A stretch of 64,000 nt of DNA from Desulfobulbaceae bacterium. GTDB lineage: Bacteria > Desulfobacterota > Desulfobulbia > Desulfobulbales > Desulfurivibrionaceae. Below the pieces are notes generated by a model. The model searched no databases. It saw only the letters and a list, made by a program, of their open reading frames with translations, and was not told the DNA's origin. The stretch covers positions 1 to 64,000 of the forward strand of contig SJBG01000003.1 of assembly GCA_004332195.1 (NCBI GenBank), read 5' to 3'. Within the stretch, counting starts at the first letter, position 1; each line of letters starts with the position of its first letter. Shown piece by piece: positions 45,736 to 54,262 of this stretch. Position numbers and translations under genes: made by a program.

Positions 45736-46305
45736 TCAGGAAAGATAGAAAAGACTTGGTTGGGTGCCGCTTTTCGGCTTGAGCACAAAATAGTGATGTC
45801 GGGCAAGCAGCCTTGAGACTTCGCTCTCGGGGTCGTTGAGATCGCCAAAAACCCGCACCTTGGTCGGGCAGGTATCTACACAGGCCGGCTGTTTGCCCAC
45901 GGCAATCCGGTGATTGCAGAAGGTACACTTATCGATGACCTTGGTCTGGGGTGACTTAAAGCGGGCATCGTAAGGACAGGACAAAATACAGACCCCGCAG
46001 ACAATACAGCGCCTGCCATCAATCTGAACCAACCCATCTCGGTCGAGATGGGATGCCCTGGTCGGGCAGACCCGCACGCAAGGTGGATTAGCGCACTGCT
46101 GACACTGGCTGGGCTCAAAGCGCTGTTTGAGATTGGGGAAAGTCCCCTCTATTCCCCTGCTGGTGATCCAGTTGCGATAAACATCGCGGTTACCTTTGGC
46201 CTCGATGCCGTTTTCTCGTTTACAAGCAACATCACAGGCCTTGCAATCGAAACACTTGCGAGAATCGATCACCATGACCCAGCGTTTTTTACGATTTTCA
46301 GTCAT
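45736..46305 (-). CDS. 4Fe-4S ferredoxin subunit (DmsB/PsrB/NrfC-like)
   Basis: 189 residues. Four cysteine clusters of ferredoxin type: CFDCKACDVACK, CQQCANPPCVRVCP, CIVCGVCILSCP and CTFCNHRIAVGKQPACVDTCP. This is the electron-transfer subunit that links the molybdopterin protein to the membrane subunit. It has no signal peptide and would be carried through the Tat system with its catalytic partner. It is 3 bases downstream of the molybdoenzyme gene and 12 bases upstream of the NrfD gene. Confidence 0.94.
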   Translation of the reverse strand: MTENRKKRWVMVIDSRKCFDCKACDVACKRENGIEAKGNRDVYRNWITSRGIEGTFPNLKQRFEPSQCQQCANPPCVRVCPTRASHLDRDGLVQIDGRRCIVCGVCILSCPYDARFKSPQTKVIDKCTFCNHRIAVGKQPACVDTCPTKVRVFGDLNDPESEVSRLLARHHYFVLKPKSGTQPSLFYLS

Positions 46306-46308
46306 GAT

Positions 46309-48507
46309 TTAGGCCCTCCTAATTTCGACAATTGTTTCGTGTAGCAAGGCGCTGCCGGAGATCGACTCGAAGTGAGACTCCAAAATGGCCGCCTGGGAGG
46401 CGCCTTTGCCATAAACCAGGGGCTTGTCTGGTGAAAGAGAGTCAAAACCGTTGGCGTAATAAAGGCAGTCCGGACGGATGCCTTCGGTTAGCAGGGCTTT
46501 GATTTTGACCTCGCCCCCGGTGCGATTTTTCATCAGCACCGTATCTCCGGTCTTTATGCCTAATTTACGGGCCGATACCGGGTTAATCCAGACGGCGTTT
46601 TCCTTCATGTGCCAGTTAAGGTCCGGAAAAGCGGCGGTTGATGAGTGGGTATGGATGGCATGGCGGCCAACAACAAAGCGGAACTTGCCTTCCCCAATAT
46701 CTGCCGGTCGGCGATAAACAGGCAGAGGTTCGAGTCCGCGCCTGGCAAAATCCTCACTGTATAATTCGACCTTTCCGGTTTTGGTCCTGACGGTCTTTTT
46801 ACCGCTGCGATACTCGCCGAATTTGAGCTTAAGGTCAGTGCTAAAAAAGCCTTTTTCCCGTAACTTATCAAGGGATCCGGGGTGGTCGGCAAGAGCGGCC
46901 TTGGTGTGTGATTCAACGCTGCCCTCAAAATAGTCGCTGAGGGGTGCGCCATCCTCATCCTTAAAGTAGGCAGCCAGCTCGCTAACGATCTCAAAGCAGG
47001 GTTTGGTGTCGTACAGCGGTTTGATCAGCGGTTGGCGAAAAATCACCACCGGTTCGATCTCATCCAGGGCAACCGCGGGATCAAGGCGCTCCAGATAAGT
47101 GCTCTCCGGCAGGACCACATCCGAGTACCAAGCAGTGCCACTCATAAAAGGATCTACACAGACAATAATATCCAGCTTGGCAAATAACTCGAGGGTTTTG
47201 TTACGATCCGGGAGCATTTCAAGGACGTTCTGCTTGTAAATGAACAGTCCCCGAATGGCATAGGGGTCGGAACGCAAAGCCCGATCACGCCAAGGGATCC
47301 AAGCCCCGTCGCCGGGACTCATAAAGGTGACATCGCCCTGTTCCAGTCTGGGTCGAAATTTGGTGTACCAGGCGGGCTCGTAGAAGTAGGGCGCAAGGGG
47401 GATTTCAAGTGCGGGGATCAAGCCGCCGGGCCGGTCGAAGGCGCCAACGATGGCGTTGACCATAGCAATGGCCCGTCTGGTCTGGACTTCATCTCCCTGC
47501 CAGGTTGTACGGCGACCGTGATAAAAAACCGCGCTGGGAGTGGTGGCAAATTCGCGGGCAATTTGCCGAATATCGCCAGCGCTAATATCGGTCTCCCTCT
47601 CTGCCCACTCGGGGGTGTATTGCCTAACATGTTCGGCCAACTCGGCAAAGCCGACGCAGTGCTTATCGATAAAGTCCTGGTCGTGTAAACCCTCGCCGAT
47701 AATCACATTCATCATGGCCAACGCAAAAGCCATATCGCTGCCAGGTTTGATTGGGAGCCATTTGTCGGCCAGCGCGGCGGTTTTGGTGAAACGGGGATCA
47801 AGATAGATGAGCTTGCGGGAACCTATCGGCCGCTTAAACAGATCAATGGTGGCCGGGGGGATTATGCCCTCGGCGAGGTTAGCGCCGGCCAGAATCAAAT
47901 AATGGCTGTTGCGAACATCGACCGCCGGGTAAGTCCCGAAAACTGATTGAAAGCCCCGGATAACCGCGCTTAGGCAGAGGGTGGGGTGGCGCACGGCATT
48001 TGGTGACCCAAACACCTCGCGAAACTGATGGAAGTAATGTTCCTGAAAGGTGCCCTTGGTCGAGGCGAAGGCGATGCAGGAGCGGTGTCCCCCCTCCTCT
48101 GCCACCACCCTGTTGGTTTTTTCGGCGATATAGCGGTAGGCCTCATCCCAGGATGCTTTACGCCACTTGCCTTCACCTCGTTTGCCGGTGCGAATCATCG
48201 GACTCTTGACCCGGTTGGGATCATATGGAGTAGCCGCCCCGGCGTTACCCCGGGCGCACATCATGCCGCGGGATTTGGGAAAATCCGGTTCCGGCTCCAG
48301 GCGCTTGATCACTCCGTTGACCACCTGGCCGCGAAACACGCACGCGCTGACGCAGATATTGCAACTGGAGTTGACATAGCGGGTCTGCTCGGTCCTTGTC
48401 GGTTGAGCCATGGCCTGACTCACATAACGTAAGCCGGCCGATCCCGCCCCCAGGGCCCCGACGCCGGCCAGTGAGCCGGCAATGAATTTTCTGCGGGTAA
48501 CCGTCAT
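46309..48507 (-). CDS. Tat-exported molybdopterin oxidoreductase, PsrA/PhsA/TtrA type
   Basis: 732 residues. Tat signal TVTRRKFIAGSLAGVGALGA at the N-terminus, so the enzyme acts in the periplasm. A 4Fe-4S site (CNICVSACVFRG, then MMCARGNAG) is followed by the molybdopterin domains (YLDPRFTKTAALADKWLPIK, KIKPGSD-like, VVLPESTYLERLD) and the dinucleotide-binding domain ending (VWINPVSARKLGIKTGDTVL). The cysteine in HPTLCLSAVIRG may ligate molybdenum. Together with the FeS and NrfD subunits it forms a CISM-type reductase for a sulfur compound, arsenate or similar; the substrate cannot be read. Start ATG at 48507, with AAGGAG upstream. Confidence 0.88.
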   Translation of the reverse strand: MTVTRRKFIAGSLAGVGALGAGSAGLRYVSQAMAQPTRTEQTRYVNSSCNICVSACVFRGQVVNGVIKRLEPEPDFPKSRGMMCARGNAGAATPYDPNRVKSPMIRTGKRGEGKWRKASWDEAYRYIAEKTNRVVAEEGGHRSCIAFASTKGTFQEHYFHQFREVFGSPNAVRHPTLCLSAVIRGFQSVFGTYPAVDVRNSHYLILAGANLAEGIIPPATIDLFKRPIGSRKLIYLDPRFTKTAALADKWLPIKPGSDMAFALAMMNVIIGEGLHDQDFIDKHCVGFAELAEHVRQYTPEWAERETDISAGDIRQIAREFATTPSAVFYHGRRTTWQGDEVQTRRAIAMVNAIVGAFDRPGGLIPALEIPLAPYFYEPAWYTKFRPRLEQGDVTFMSPGDGAWIPWRDRALRSDPYAIRGLFIYKQNVLEMLPDRNKTLELFAKLDIIVCVDPFMSGTAWYSDVVLPESTYLERLDPAVALDEIEPVVIFRQPLIKPLYDTKPCFEIVSELAAYFKDEDGAPLSDYFEGSVESHTKAALADHPGSLDKLREKGFFSTDLKLKFGEYRSGKKTVRTKTGKVELYSEDFARRGLEPLPVYRRPADIGEGKFRFVVGRHAIHTHSSTAAFPDLNWHMKENAVWINPVSARKLGIKTGDTVLMKNRTGGEVKIKALLTEGIRPDCLYYANGFDSLSPDKPLVYGKGASQAAILESHFESISGSALLHETIVEIRRA

Positions 48508-48531
48508 AATTCTGATTCTCCTTAGATTAAT

Positions 48532-48673
48532 GGCCACCTTGAAAAATTAGCTATTTTGTTCGAGTTTACGGCACGTAAAAAAAAAAAACGCAAGCATATG
48601 GTTGATATTCCGAAGGATAATTTTTTGAGCATAACGCAGAAAACGGACGAAAGAGCAATTTTTCAAGGTGGCC
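48532..48673 (+). mobile_element. MITE-like element, copy F (142 bp)
   Basis: Same family, plus orientation, with a perfect TAAT duplication (48528-48531 and 48674-48677). It has several private changes (for example an extended A-run and AAACGGACG in place of AAATCGGGCG) and looks older than the others. It separates torD from the molybdoenzyme gene within one likely operon. Confidence 0.88.
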
Positions 48674-48755
48674 TAATGATTATCAGTCGTATAATTTTGC
48701 TCAGACCAATATGACCGATTTCCTCTTTCCTCACAAGTCCTTCGTTTTTGGTCGG

Positions 48756-49292
48756 TCAAGCTCGCAGAGCGTATGGAGACTGGAGACTCTGGTGGCCCTG
48801 CGGCAGGCAATCGTGCCGCAGGGCCACCAGAGTCTCCTTGATCTCAGCCCCCAGCGCCGCATAAAAACCGGTGCGGTCATGTTGGTCTAAGGCGGCGGCA
48901 AAGGCGGTCGGCCAGTGGTGGTAATAAGTGTCAAGCAGGATAAAAATATCCAGATCGGCTGAATCGTCGGCCCGGGCCGACAGCAAGGTCAGAGCCTCCA
49001 GCATGGCCGGGATGTGGTCGGGGGGGTGTGATGTTCCGAGTACAACCCCGTGACGCAGACAAAGACCGTTGAAGTTAATCATGAACCGGTGGCGATCTTC
49101 AGAGTCAAGGTAGCAGCCGGCGTAGGGTGGAGCCTTGACTCCACCCCGATCGCTCATAAACAAACGAACATGATTGTTTTCCAGATCCGTAAGATCGAGT
49201 TGGAGTTGTTCGGCCATTTCCGCCGATGGATAGACGAAACATCCAGCCAGGTTAAGCAGTTTGCCAGCAATGGCAACCGGGTTGCTGTTCAT
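48756..49292 (-). CDS. TorD/DmsD family chaperone for the molybdoenzyme
   Basis: 178 residues. Helical cytoplasmic chaperone that delivers cofactor-loaded molybdoenzymes to Tat. The family segment appears as VKAPPYAGCYLDSEDR and LDIFILLDTYYHHWPTAFAA. The enzyme subunit gene follows downstream on the same strand, after MITE copy F. The last 16 codons (LPQGHQSLQSPYALRA) are largely produced by the complement arm of a 24-base inverted repeat, so the C-terminus is probably not ancestral. Confidence 0.8.
   Translation of the reverse strand: MNSNPVAIAGKLLNLAGCFVYPSAEMAEQLQLDLTDLENNHVRLFMSDRGGVKAPPYAGCYLDSEDRHRFMINFNGLCLRHGVVLGTSHPPDHIPAMLEALTLLSARADDSADLDIFILLDTYYHHWPTAFAAALDQHDRTGFYAALGAEIKETLVALRHDCLPQGHQSLQSPYALRA
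48782..48837. repeat. 24-base perfect inverted repeat at the torD 3' end
   Basis: Bases 48782-48805 (starting GGAGACTCTGGTGG) are repeated as their exact complement at 48814-48837 with an 8-base spacer. The repeat lies inside the torD reading frame just before the stop, so it both forms a strong hairpin and writes the C-terminal residues. A direct repeat TGGAGAC TGGAGAC adjoins it at 48774-48787. Confidence 0.9.
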
Positions 49293-49321
49293 TCAGCGAT
49301 TTCGCTTACTTTATAGCGCTT

Positions 49322-49669
49322 TCAGCAACCTTCCGGTCTCGTAACCATCGGGTTAGCGGAATCCTTGGCATGGTTCTGGAGGAAGAGGAAAATATGCTTG
49401 ACAAACCGGTCACTGATCCCGGCCCCGCCACAAGGTAGTTTGTCCTTGTCGGTGGTAAACTTTTTTTCCCACTCGGCCTTGGTGTGGTGACCGGGCATTG
49501 GGATTTTGTCCTCACACTTGCGGGACTGGCCGGTAAACCAGCCCCATTGGCCACGGGCAGGGTCAGCTTTTTCCCATCCGGTTAGGTCCCAGGCAAGCAC
49601 CTGGCTGGGCAAGGCGACGCTGAGGGCAAAGGCAGCGATAAGGGCCGCGGTGACGAATGATCGTTTCAT
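49322..49669 (-). CDS. Periplasmic cysteine-containing protein at the head of the molybdoenzyme operon
   Basis: 115 residues with a signal peptide (MKRSFVTAALIAAFALSVAL, cleavage near VLA). The mature part has WDLTGWEKADPARGQWGWFT, then SRKCEDKIPMPGHHTKAEWE, KLPCGGAGISDRFVKHIFLF and a C-terminal cysteine. No CxxCH haem motif is present, although the CGG/H spacing is reminiscent of small redox proteins. It is the first gene of the torD-molybdoenzyme operon, 29 bases before torD. Function unknown; a periplasmic electron or substrate partner is possible. Confidence 0.65.
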   Translation of the reverse strand: MKRSFVTAALIAAFALSVALPSQVLAWDLTGWEKADPARGQWGWFTGQSRKCEDKIPMPGHHTKAEWEKKFTTDKDKLPCGGAGISDRFVKHIFLFLQNHAKDSANPMVTRPEGC

Positions 49670-49782
49670 GGTTTTTCTCCTAGGTGTTGGCTGTTTGAAC
49701 CGAACAGTCTGATGGCAATTCGGTTTGCTATATCGGGAGCTGAAGAGAATATATGGTATCAAGAAACTTTGGCTGGTAAGAT

Positions 49783-49800
49783 GTAAACAGTTTGTAAACA
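49783..49800. promoter_or_regulatory. Direct repeat GTAAACA-N4-GTAAACA, candidate operator
   Basis: Two exact 7-base units, GTAAACA at 49783-49789 and 49794-49800, separated by GTTT, an 11-base period. This is the arrangement bound by OmpR-family response regulators. It is about 115 bases upstream of the 49669 start and may control the molybdoenzyme operon. The divergent gene at 50011 is about 210 bases away. Confidence 0.4.
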
Positions 49801-50010
49801 TTCTCGGCGAGATATAAGGATGTAGTCGATGAAAGTCAACAGAAAAACGTTCGTTTTGAACATGTTTCGCTGAAAAAATGCCGCCACTACTATATTGTGG
49901 CAAGTGAACCATCTGTTTGTTTACCGTTTATAATCCGAAAAAATCGACCAAATAGTCAGGTCAGAAAAAAACATGTTGGTTGGTCTGGCGCCAGGCGGTG
50001 GTGACAAGAG

Positions 50011-51669
50011 ATGCGGTGGACAAAATATTTGGCTGGCATTGCTTGGCTCTCTTCTCAAAGAGGTTTGAGCGCTTGGGGCCTAAAACCGTTTTGCCTTAAA
50101 CTGCTGCTGATAGTCCTGGTTTTTGCACCCTCGGCGGGACAAGCAGACAAAGGCAGCCTGTTCTATTTTGGCGGAGGCGGTCAACAAACCATCAGTGGCT
50201 CGCTCCATGTTCTGGCAACCGCCAAGGGTTTATATTTGATTGATGTTGGCAACTTTATGGGGGCCGATGGCGCCAACTACCCTTGGCCGGCCGAGATTCC
50301 AGTGGATAAAATCCGCGCGGTTTTTATCACCCATGTCCATGCCGACCATATCGGGCGTTTACCCCTCCTCTTGCAAGAAGGTTACCGGGGGCCGATCTAT
50401 ATGAGTCGGGTCAGCTATGAACTTGCCCGGATTGTTTTGCCGGCCAGTCTTCGATTTCTAAATTTCGGCCAAGAGCGCTTCTATTACTCCCGTCATCATG
50501 AAGGTCGCAAGCGGATTCCGGTTTACCTTGCGAGCTATGTCGGCGATAGTCCCGTGACCCCGCCCAACCGAGTTTACTTTGAAACGCAGTGCCGTCAACT
50601 GGCCACAAATGGTTACTTTTTAGCCGGGTCGCAACGAAAGCAACTGGAAAATGAATTGTTGGCGCGCCTGGCGGCCCAGGTCACGATCATTGACCCTGGT
50701 GACGCGCCCGTTGCCGTCGGTGATTTTAAGGTGCAGTTTTTTGCCACCCCTCATATTGCCGGCAGCGTGATGGTTAAACTGGATTATCAGGGGTTTACCC
50801 TACTGTTTTCGGGAGATATTGGCCCGGAAGGTTCACCCTTGTTGCCGGCCAACCCCCGTTTTGTGTCAAATATAGACGTGCTGGTGCTGGGAGGCACTTA
50901 CGCTGAAGACCGGCGGGTTGCGCTTACTCAGGGGCGCCGCGAGTTTCGTGAAAAACTGGCCGCCTGGATTCGGGCCGATTACCGAGTAGTAATTCCGGCC
51001 TTTGCGCTGGATCGCAGTCAGCAGGTGATGTTTGAAATCAGCCGGGCAATGAGCGCCAACTTGTTAGCCGAAGACCAGGTGATCCGGGTGTGCAGCCCGA
51101 CGGCTAACCGCCTGCTAAAACTGTACGCCAACTTTGTGGGCCGACAAGATGAGTTTGGCGCTTATTTTCAATCGGAAACGATAGACCCAGCGGATTTTCT
51201 CCCGCCGGGTTATCGCTTTGGCTGCCGCAGCGGTGATTCCGCCAATCCGCTGGGTCTGCAACATGGTGAGATCGGCATCATGTCTTCCGGGATGGCCCAG
51301 CACGCCTCCGCTCGTCAGGCCCTGCTCGATTACCTGGGAGATCCTAAAACAGTCTTTGTCTTTGTCAGTTATCAGGCCCCAGACACCCCCGGCGGTCGCC
51401 TCACCGCCGGGAGCGACCCGCCGCGAGAATTGAAGCTGGACGGTCAGCGCCATAAGGTCCGAGCTAAAATTTACCATACTGCCGCCTTCGGTGGTCATGC
51501 CGATCCCGCGACCATAATTCAAATTTTTGCCGCCACCCAGCCGCAACAGATCTTTTTGGTTCATCTCGATAAGCCTAGTATCCCGGCTTTGATCCGCCGT
51601 TACCGGGAATCTTTTCCGAAAGCCATCATAACCGTCCCTCGCTTGGGCGAACGGCACCGCTTGCAATAA
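50011..51669 (+). CDS. Exported beta-CASP metallo-beta-lactamase-fold protein
   Basis: 552 residues. N-terminal signal-like segment (KPFCLKLLLIVLVFAPSAGQ, cleavage near ADKGS), then a metallo-beta-lactamase fold with FITHVHADHIGRLPLLLQEG, LLFSGDIGPEGSPLLP, and the beta-CASP insertion with VVIPAFALDRSQQVMFEI, IMSSGMAQHASARQALL and TAAFGGHADPATI. These match the metal-binding and beta-CASP motifs of RNA-processing nucleases. Normal relatives are cytoplasmic, so export is unusual. The motif ESTYGDR is replaced by GGTYAEDRRV. ATG at 50011 is preceded by GGTGGTGACAAGAG. Confidence 0.8.
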   Translation: MRWTKYLAGIAWLSSQRGLSAWGLKPFCLKLLLIVLVFAPSAGQADKGSLFYFGGGGQQTISGSLHVLATAKGLYLIDVGNFMGADGANYPWPAEIPVDKIRAVFITHVHADHIGRLPLLLQEGYRGPIYMSRVSYELARIVLPASLRFLNFGQERFYYSRHHEGRKRIPVYLASYVGDSPVTPPNRVYFETQCRQLATNGYFLAGSQRKQLENELLARLAAQVTIIDPGDAPVAVGDFKVQFFATPHIAGSVMVKLDYQGFTLLFSGDIGPEGSPLLPANPRFVSNIDVLVLGGTYAEDRRVALTQGRREFREKLAAWIRADYRVVIPAFALDRSQQVMFEISRAMSANLLAEDQVIRVCSPTANRLLKLYANFVGRQDEFGAYFQSETIDPADFLPPGYRFGCRSGDSANPLGLQHGEIGIMSSGMAQHASARQALLDYLGDPKTVFVFVSYQAPDTPGGRLTAGSDPPRELKLDGQRHKVRAKIYHTAAFGGHADPATIIQIFAATQPQQIFLVHLDKPSIPALIRRYRESFPKAIITVPRLGERHRLQ

Positions 51670-51813
51670 TTGCCGACTTTTGACAAATCAGGTAGCATCA
51701 TTTTTGTCTGAAGATTCACCAGCGCCGGATTTCGCTAAACTTAATTTTAGGTGAACTATTCTTGTTTTCGCAACACTTTTTATAGACTTAACAGCCACTT
51801 GCCAGAAGGGGAT

Positions 51814-53049
51814 ATGAAAACAAGCCCGGTTTATCCACGTTTTCTCGGCGACGAAGCCGAGGTTGGAGTTCCCCCCCGCTTTGCCGTCATTTCCGCCCCA
51901 CTGGCTAAAACCTTGAGCTGGGGTTTGGGGGCCGACGCCGGTCCCGCCGCAATCCTGGCAGCTTCCCCAGCCCTGGAGGTTTTCGATGATGAACTGTTGC
52001 AGGAAACCGTGCAAGCCGGGATTATCACCCGGCCTCCGCTCAACTTTAACGATTGCAACTTGGTCGAGGCCTGCGAGCTGATTCGCAAAGCGGTAGCCCA
52101 CGAATTGGCGAGCGAGATTTTTCCGGTAGTGCTGGGCGGTGAACACACGGTAAGTGGCCCGGCAGTAACCGCCATGGCTGCCAGGTATCCCGATCTGCAT
52201 GTAGTTCAGGTGGATGCCCATCTTGATCTGCGTGACGTTTACGGTGGCGCTCCCTTAAGTCATGCCAGCGTAATGCGGCGGGTGGCCGATCTTAAGCTGC
52301 CCTTCACCCAGGTGGGAATTCGTTCCTTTTCCGGCGAGGAGTGGCAATTAGTTCGGGAGCGAGGCTGGCGGCCCTTCACCATGACCCGAATCCATGAGCA
52401 GCAAGACTGGCTGACCCAACTGCTGGCGACAATCAAAGGCCCGGTTTATCTTACTATCGATGTTGATGGTCTAGATCCGGCGATCATGCCGGCTACCGGC
52501 ACCCCGGAACCCGACGGACTTTCCTGGCGCCAAGTCACCGCCCTGACCAGGGCCTTAGCCCGCCAACCTCGCGGCCTGGTGGGCCTTGATCTGGTGGAGT
52601 TATCTCCCCGGCCCGGCTTGGAACACGCCGCCTACACCGCGGCCAAGCTGATTTATCGCACCCTGGGTTATGTGGTGGCCGCTGGGGAGTTGTTTTCCTG
52701 TCGCAATTGCGGCTATTGTTGTCAAGGAGAAACCACGGTTTCGCTGGATGAAGAGGACCGGGAGCGGATGAGCGCCCATCTAGGATTGCCGTTTGCCGAG
52801 CTTAAACGGCGTTATCTGCGGGTTTCCGGCAACACCGTGCAGATGAAGACCGTAGACGGCCACTGTGTTTTCCACGATAACGGTTGTACCATTCACGAGA
52901 GCAAGCCCTGGCGCTGTCGGCAGTGGCCCTTGCACCCCAGTGCTCTTGCCGATCCCGGCAACTTCGCGGTAATCAGCGAGTCCTGCCCCGGTTTCAGGCC
53001 CGGCTTGAGCCACGAAGCATTTCGTCGTAGCCTGGGTTGGCGCAAATAG
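51814..53049 (+). CDS. Agmatinase/arginase-family enzyme fused to a YkgJ CxxCxxCC domain
   Basis: 411 residues. The N-terminal ureohydrolase part has GGEHTVSG (about 109), the manganese motif DAHLDLRDVYGG (about 133) with SHASVMRR, and TIDVDGLDPAIMPATGTPEP (about 214). From about residue 293 the chain continues into CRNCGYCC, then CVFHDNGCTIHESKPWRCRQ and SCPGF, the YkgJ zinc/iron-chelating family (CxxCxxCC domain). Start ATG at 51814 has AAGGGG in front; a longer frame from 51751 adds a non-conserved stretch. Substrate could be agmatine or another guanidino compound. The fusion is uncommon in my knowledge. Confidence 0.85.
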   Translation: MKTSPVYPRFLGDEAEVGVPPRFAVISAPLAKTLSWGLGADAGPAAILAASPALEVFDDELLQETVQAGIITRPPLNFNDCNLVEACELIRKAVAHELASEIFPVVLGGEHTVSGPAVTAMAARYPDLHVVQVDAHLDLRDVYGGAPLSHASVMRRVADLKLPFTQVGIRSFSGEEWQLVRERGWRPFTMTRIHEQQDWLTQLLATIKGPVYLTIDVDGLDPAIMPATGTPEPDGLSWRQVTALTRALARQPRGLVGLDLVELSPRPGLEHAAYTAAKLIYRTLGYVVAAGELFSCRNCGYCCQGETTVSLDEEDRERMSAHLGLPFAELKRRYLRVSGNTVQMKTVDGHCVFHDNGCTIHESKPWRCRQWPLHPSALADPGNFAVISESCPGFRPGLSHEAFRRSLGWRK

Positions 53050-53210
53050 GTGGGGTTGCTCCTTTTATTCCTGAAAAACCGGGAGATTGCAAGTATAAGG
53101 TTAAGGCAAACGGTGAAAGAGTGACTGAGGCCCTCAGCCCGGACCAACCGCGCTTGACTACGGGCGTTTGCCGGTTCACGTTTAATCGCTAACCGCAGAG
53201 GAGAAAAAGA

Positions 53211-54185
53211 ATGAGTCAGACGGCCGCTTCTCGAAGCAATATTTTACTTGAGTCCGGCACCAACGAGCTGGAAGTGATTACTCTTTATTTGCGATGGCTC
53301 GACCCCTTATCCGTCGGGACGGCAGCCCAGGCCGCCTACGGGATTAACGCTGCCAAGGTCCGGGAGCTGGTGGCCATGCCCACCGAATTGACCGAGATCC
53401 CCGACTCGCATCCCTCGGTACGCGGAGTTTTTCTTTTGCGCGGTCGGACTATTCCCTTGGTCGACCTTTGTCACTGGTTCGGCTATACCCCGGACACCTC
53501 ACCGGAGGCTATGGTCAAATGGGTGGTAGTGGTATCTGAAATCAACGGCAAGCTCTTCAGCTTCATCTCCCACGGGGTGGATAAGGTTTACCGAATTTCC
53601 TGGAGCCAGATCATGCCGCCGCCTGAAATAATTGCCAGGCACAGCAGTCTCACCGGCATGTGCCTGGTCAATGATCGGGTTATCCAGATGATCGACTTTG
53701 AAAAAATTTGTGCGGATATCGATTCGTCGATGGCCGTAGACCACGTCACTCACGCCATCAAGGAGCGTGCCGACGCCGACCAGGTCAACAAGCATGTGGT
53801 TATCGCCGACGATTCCGCCACCATCCGGGAGCAGATCAAGCGCACCCTGGAAAGGGCTGATTACCGGGTCAAGGCTTTTTCCGATGGCCAGTCGACCTGG
53901 GATTTTCTGGAGCAAACCATGGGTGATGGCGCGGTGGATAGTCAGATTCTGGCGGTCGTCTCAGACATCGAAATGCCGCAGATGGACGGCCATCATCTAT
54001 GTATGAAAATCAAGCAACAACCGGATTTCAAGCGGGTGCCGGTGCTGCTTTTTTCCTCCCTGATCAATGCTGCCACCCGCCACAAGGGAGAGCAGGTCGG
54101 GGCTGACGACCAGATCACCAAGCCCGAGCTGGACACCCTGGTGAAGCGGCTGCAGGGGTGTTTGAAAAAACTTGCTAATGGCTAG
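53211..54185 (+). CDS. cheV: Chemotaxis coupling protein CheV
   Basis: 324 residues: an N-terminal CheW-like domain (YGINAAKVRELVAMPTELTE, VRGVFLLRGRTIPLVDLCHW) and a C-terminal receiver domain starting VVIADDSATIREQIKRTLER, with the phosphorylatable aspartate in VVSDIEMPQMDGHHL and the conserved threonine/serine and lysine in LLFSSL and ITKPEL. CheV couples receptors to CheA and is modulated by phosphorylation. GAGGAGAAAAAG precedes the ATG. It stands alone; no other chemotaxis genes are in the window. Confidence 0.93.
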   Translation: MSQTAASRSNILLESGTNELEVITLYLRWLDPLSVGTAAQAAYGINAAKVRELVAMPTELTEIPDSHPSVRGVFLLRGRTIPLVDLCHWFGYTPDTSPEAMVKWVVVVSEINGKLFSFISHGVDKVYRISWSQIMPPPEIIARHSSLTGMCLVNDRVIQMIDFEKICADIDSSMAVDHVTHAIKERADADQVNKHVVIADDSATIREQIKRTLERADYRVKAFSDGQSTWDFLEQTMGDGAVDSQILAVVSDIEMPQMDGHHLCMKIKQQPDFKRVPVLLFSSLINAATRHKGEQVGADDQITKPELDTLVKRLQGCLKKLANG

Positions 54186-54262
54186 TAGCCGCCGGCTTCG
54201 GCTTTACTTTTTTTCTGTTTTTTTTAAGGGTTTGGTGATTAACGGTGGATAGCGTCTAAGCC

